Shown: positions 61,477-64,000 of the stretch, one piece after another
Layout of the letters: each line of letters opens with the position of its first letter
How positions within the stretch are numbered: the first letter of the stretch is position 1
Source of the DNA: Vanilla planifolia
Lineage: Eukaryota; Streptophyta; Magnoliopsida; Asparagales; Orchidaceae
DNA length: 64,000 nucleotides
Reading direction: 5' to 3'
Assembly (NCBI GenBank): GCA_023846275.1
Contig: CM043878.1
Span: 6,751,501 to 6,815,500, forward strand
The notes under the pieces: model-generated
The model's input: the letters and a program-made list of their open reading frames with translations, nothing else
Databases searched by the model: none
Told to the model about the DNA's origin: nothing
Program-made: the position numbers and the translations under genes

Positions 61477-64000
61477 ATGGGAATGGCTCTTGTAGTGAAA
61501 CTGGCTGTGCTTCTTCTGTCCTGGATGCGCTGTTCTACTCTGAGCCTTGCGGCCTCAGAGTTCACCCGAAAAGATTTCCCTGAGGACTTCGTCTTCGGTG
61601 CTGGAACTTCTGCCTTCCAGGTTTCTCCTCTCTTTTCCGTGATTCTTGATTTCGCTTTAACCCCCTATTCTTAAACCCATCAACTTTGTTTCCTTGATGA
61701 ACATTTATATTTGAAATTCAATCGATTGGGGCAACGAACAAATCACGCGAGAGTACTTCAAAAGAAAAATCTCTTTCTCCCCTTGGAATCTTTTGGGGAT
61801 ATACAATCCAGAGGTTAATCGTTCTGGCAACTTTACGTAAGGCAAAGATTGCTTTTTTAGGGGTGATGGTTTAAAAGTTGACGGATAAGTCACCTTTAAT
61901 ATCACTCTGCAGAACCGTACATGAGATTTCCACCTCATACGGCTCCTCGTTCAACTCTTTCGAAAGAATTGGATCCTTTTCTTCGTTCACCCAAATTACA
62001 AACTTTTTCTTTTGCATCATGCTTGGTGTAGAAACTGTGCTGTTATTAACAACCGTGGGGAGACATTTTCAAAACTAAGCTTAGAATTGTGTGGGCATGA
62101 TAAGTTTTTGGCTACTCTTGATGTTGTGGTTGCCAGCTAAATTAATATTTGTAGTCTTTGGCTGAAGAAGTTTTGTATTGTAGAGTGTTTAAGTTCAAAA
62201 TTAACGAGTTTCATTTGGATTCATATGAATCTTATACCGCTTTAGCAGTAAATATTATCTTTGGCAAATGGCCAAATATACTCTTACTAGTTATCAATGG
62301 GTCCCACTTCCACATTATTCTATCTTCTAGCTTGGTGAGTACAAAAGGCAGCTATAGCCATGCTATGTTATTCTATCAATGGGAGCTATAGAAAAACTGT
62401 AGTCACCATAGTTGTTTGGAGAGGAAGCTACCTAATATATTATAAATGTGTTTTGCATAACTTGGCTACAGAATTCATTCTGGCATGTTAGTAAGCTCTA
62501 TTTTTTGGAATTAGAGATTAAGCTTGTGTTCTAAGTTGAAAATCCATGATAATTCCATTTATTCAAGATGTTTTTATTCTTATTGCTTTGAGATTATAAG
62601 AAAGTGCTTGGCATGAGATTATAATCAAATTTAGCATGAAGCAGGGGAAGATTTTGTGCAGTTTTTATCCATCCCGAGGTAGATGTATGGTAGGCCAAGT
62701 TTTGCATATTGTACACAAAGTTGGACATACCATATGCCAAACTTAGCTGACAGCCCGTCGAGGATAGATTGATGGTACGTTGACCCAAAGAGTACAATAC
62801 ATTAGAGCTGGGAGAATTTGTAAATAAATAGTATTTTGTGCATAAAGGAAAATGAAATTTAGCAAGCATATTATTGATGATAAAAATGATTGGAGAAGAA
62901 TTAAGAAACTCTAAAGAACTACAGAAAATAAATTTTACTGATGTAACCAATGTCCATGTCATTGTGTCATTCTCCATTGATTGGAAAGAGAACAATTTTT
63001 TAAAGTACTAGTTTGCACTTTGGTCATCATATTTACCTTATTAAAACTTATGTTGATTTTGTATTTTTGCAGTATGAGGGTGCATGGATAGAGGACGGAA
63101 AGAACGCAAGCATCTGGGATACTTTTGCACATGAAGGTGATTTTGAGTTATCCATAAAAGAGATAAAATCATATTGTTTTACAACATGCATGCTCTTGTA
63201 AGGTACAATTTCATTGAAAAAAGTTATTTAATTGAAATTGAATAGCTATATGCTATGCTAAAGGGAAAAAATTGCACAAAGCATAGATAGAACTTAACAT
63301 AAGTGATTGTCAAACTAAAATAAGAACTTCTCAGGGTGGATTGATGGTAGCAATGCCAATGTGGCTTCTGACGGATATCACAAATACAAGGTATACTCAC
63401 CTGCCCTATTTGCTCATGGAATTGGCCATATAGTTAATTCTTTTTTTAAAAAATGAAAATGAATCTTTATTAATACCTTAGAAATATGCATTCTTTAGAA
63501 TCTAATTGTTCAGATAATAAATATAGAGACTTTTAAATAATGTTTGGTTATTATGTTGGAGTTTATAAAGTCAAAGATAACATCTAACCAAAAGTTGCAT
63601 ATATCTAAACAAATAACCTTGCTAGTTTCTGCTCTTATTAATCAAGATCTTTTTGAAGTTAAAATGCAAAGTACTCTTATAAAATTGTTGTCTTATATGG
63701 TTAAAAAATTTGTTGCTTTTCTTTCCCCTTCATAGATTATTATGCAAGCTATCTAGAAGCTATTTCTTTTACCATCATAGATTGCTTGCATGTTGTGTTG
63801 AACACTAACTTGATGCATTAGCATCTTGTAGGATGACATCAAGCTCATGAATGATGTTGGACTTGAAGGATACAGATTCTCCATCTCATGGCCACGCCTT
63901 TTGCCAAGTATGTGATGAATCCATTAAACTTGGTTATTTGTTTTCATATCATTGTTTAAAAGCAGTCCACCTTACCTACTTAAGAGTATTATCATTTTTG
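61477..64000 (+). CDS. Second family 1 beta-glucosidase, tandem paralogue (partial, exons 1-4)
   Basis: Exons 61477-61620, 63073-63136, 63335-63390 and 63832-63907. All junctions are GT-AG at the same phases as the first gene; later exons lie beyond the window. Exon 1 encodes the same 48-residue signal-peptide region with one change (T3M). Exon 2 reads YEGAWIEDGKNASIWD. Exon 3 is one codon longer (GWIDGSNANVAS versus [11 protein letters not shown]). Exon 4 has the family-standard [12 protein letters not shown]. The four exons are open, so nothing indicates a pseudogene, but both catalytic glutamates lie outside the window. It is in the same orientation as the first gene, with start codons 29.6 kb apart, an ordinary tandem duplication as is common for plant beta-glucosidases. 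Intron 1 is 1,452 bp and carries a plastid DNA insert and an R-repeat fragment. Confidence 0.9.
61803..61990 (-). other. rps12: Nuclear plastid DNA insert: rps12 intron domain V and exon 2 start
   Basis: On the minus strand the sequence reads as the 3' part of the plastid rps12 group II intron followed by the start of exon 2. Group II domain V is the 34-nt hairpin at 61912-61945 (GAGCCGTATGAGG, loop, inverse ending GTACGGTTC). The exon-2 relic (about 61803-61870) still encodes ITPKK and ALRKVAR-like words before drifting. Intron 1 of the first beta-glucosidase has ~40 unrelated bases at this point between GGGATAT and ACCCAAATTAC, so the insert entered this copy only. It is a non-functional fragment. 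Confidence 0.85.
62585..62885 (+). repeat. Repeat R, copy 3 (300-bp fragment in intron 1 of the second gene)
   Basis: Aligns with about 38510-38790 of R1: AAGTGCTTGGCATGAG-type start, then GCATGAAG, GGAAGATTTT, GGGAGAATTTGTAAATAAATAG and GAAATTTAGCAAGCAT. Immediately after it (62886) the ancestral intron resumes with AGAAGAATTAAGAAACTCTA, matching 40840 in the first gene. The minus-strand 133-aa frame at 62594-62995 overlaps this repeat and is not supported as a gene. Confidence 0.75.

Noticed and set aside
62594-62995. 133-aa minus-strand ORF in intron 1 of the second gene
   Set aside because: It spans the R3 repeat and ancestral intron sequence shared with the first gene, and has no recognisable domain.

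Overview
The window is nuclear DNA of a flowering plant. Genes are sparse in AT-rich sequence, the one complete gene has 13 exons with GT/AG introns, and most of the rest is degraded plant-type LTR retrotransposons (Ty3/gypsy, Ty1/copia), one plant LINE end, microsatellites and a scrap of plastid DNA. I cannot name the species. I see no bacterial features, tRNA, rRNA or CRISPR array.

Layout. 1-7.8 kb: microsatellite, an ~83-bp-period degenerate array, and a minus-strand Ty3/gypsy RNase H-integrase relic. 7.85-15.12 kb: a very old plus-strand Ty3/gypsy element with traces of both LTRs; its 3' LTR holds a 174-bp perfect duplication and a (TA)88 tract. 15.87-22.0 kb: a Ty1/copia relic whose gag is split by a 3,088-bp solo LTR with a perfect 5-bp target duplication. 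22-30.9 kb: AT-rich sequence in which I recognise almost nothing. 30.9-45.5 kb: the only complete gene, a secreted family 1 beta-glucosidase of 515 aa, with a first intron of 8,986 bp made largely of repeats. 46.7-51.4 kb: an inverted copy of an intron-1 repeat, then two copies of the beta-glucosidase upstream region with no gene behind them. 54.3-56.7 kb: a second solo LTR interrupted by a young LINE 3' end. 57.1-60.6 kb: a gypsy reverse-transcriptase relic abutting a 2.4-kb repeat that also lies in intron 1 of the first gene. 60.7-64.0 kb: a second, tandem beta-glucosidase (exons 1-4, running off the window).

The two beta-glucosidases are head-to-tail paralogues sharing upstream region, signal-peptide exon and intron positions. 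Exon 1 is nearly identical (2 differences in 144 bases) while exons 2-4 and intron 1 differ by roughly 7-11 %. Intron 1 is 8,986 bp in the first copy and 1,452 bp in the second, and the second alone carries a plastid rps12/group II intron fragment. The most useful signals here are this duplication history (gene conversion, orphan upstream regions, nested insertions dated by target-site duplications). I found no evidence of a new enzymatic or defence system.
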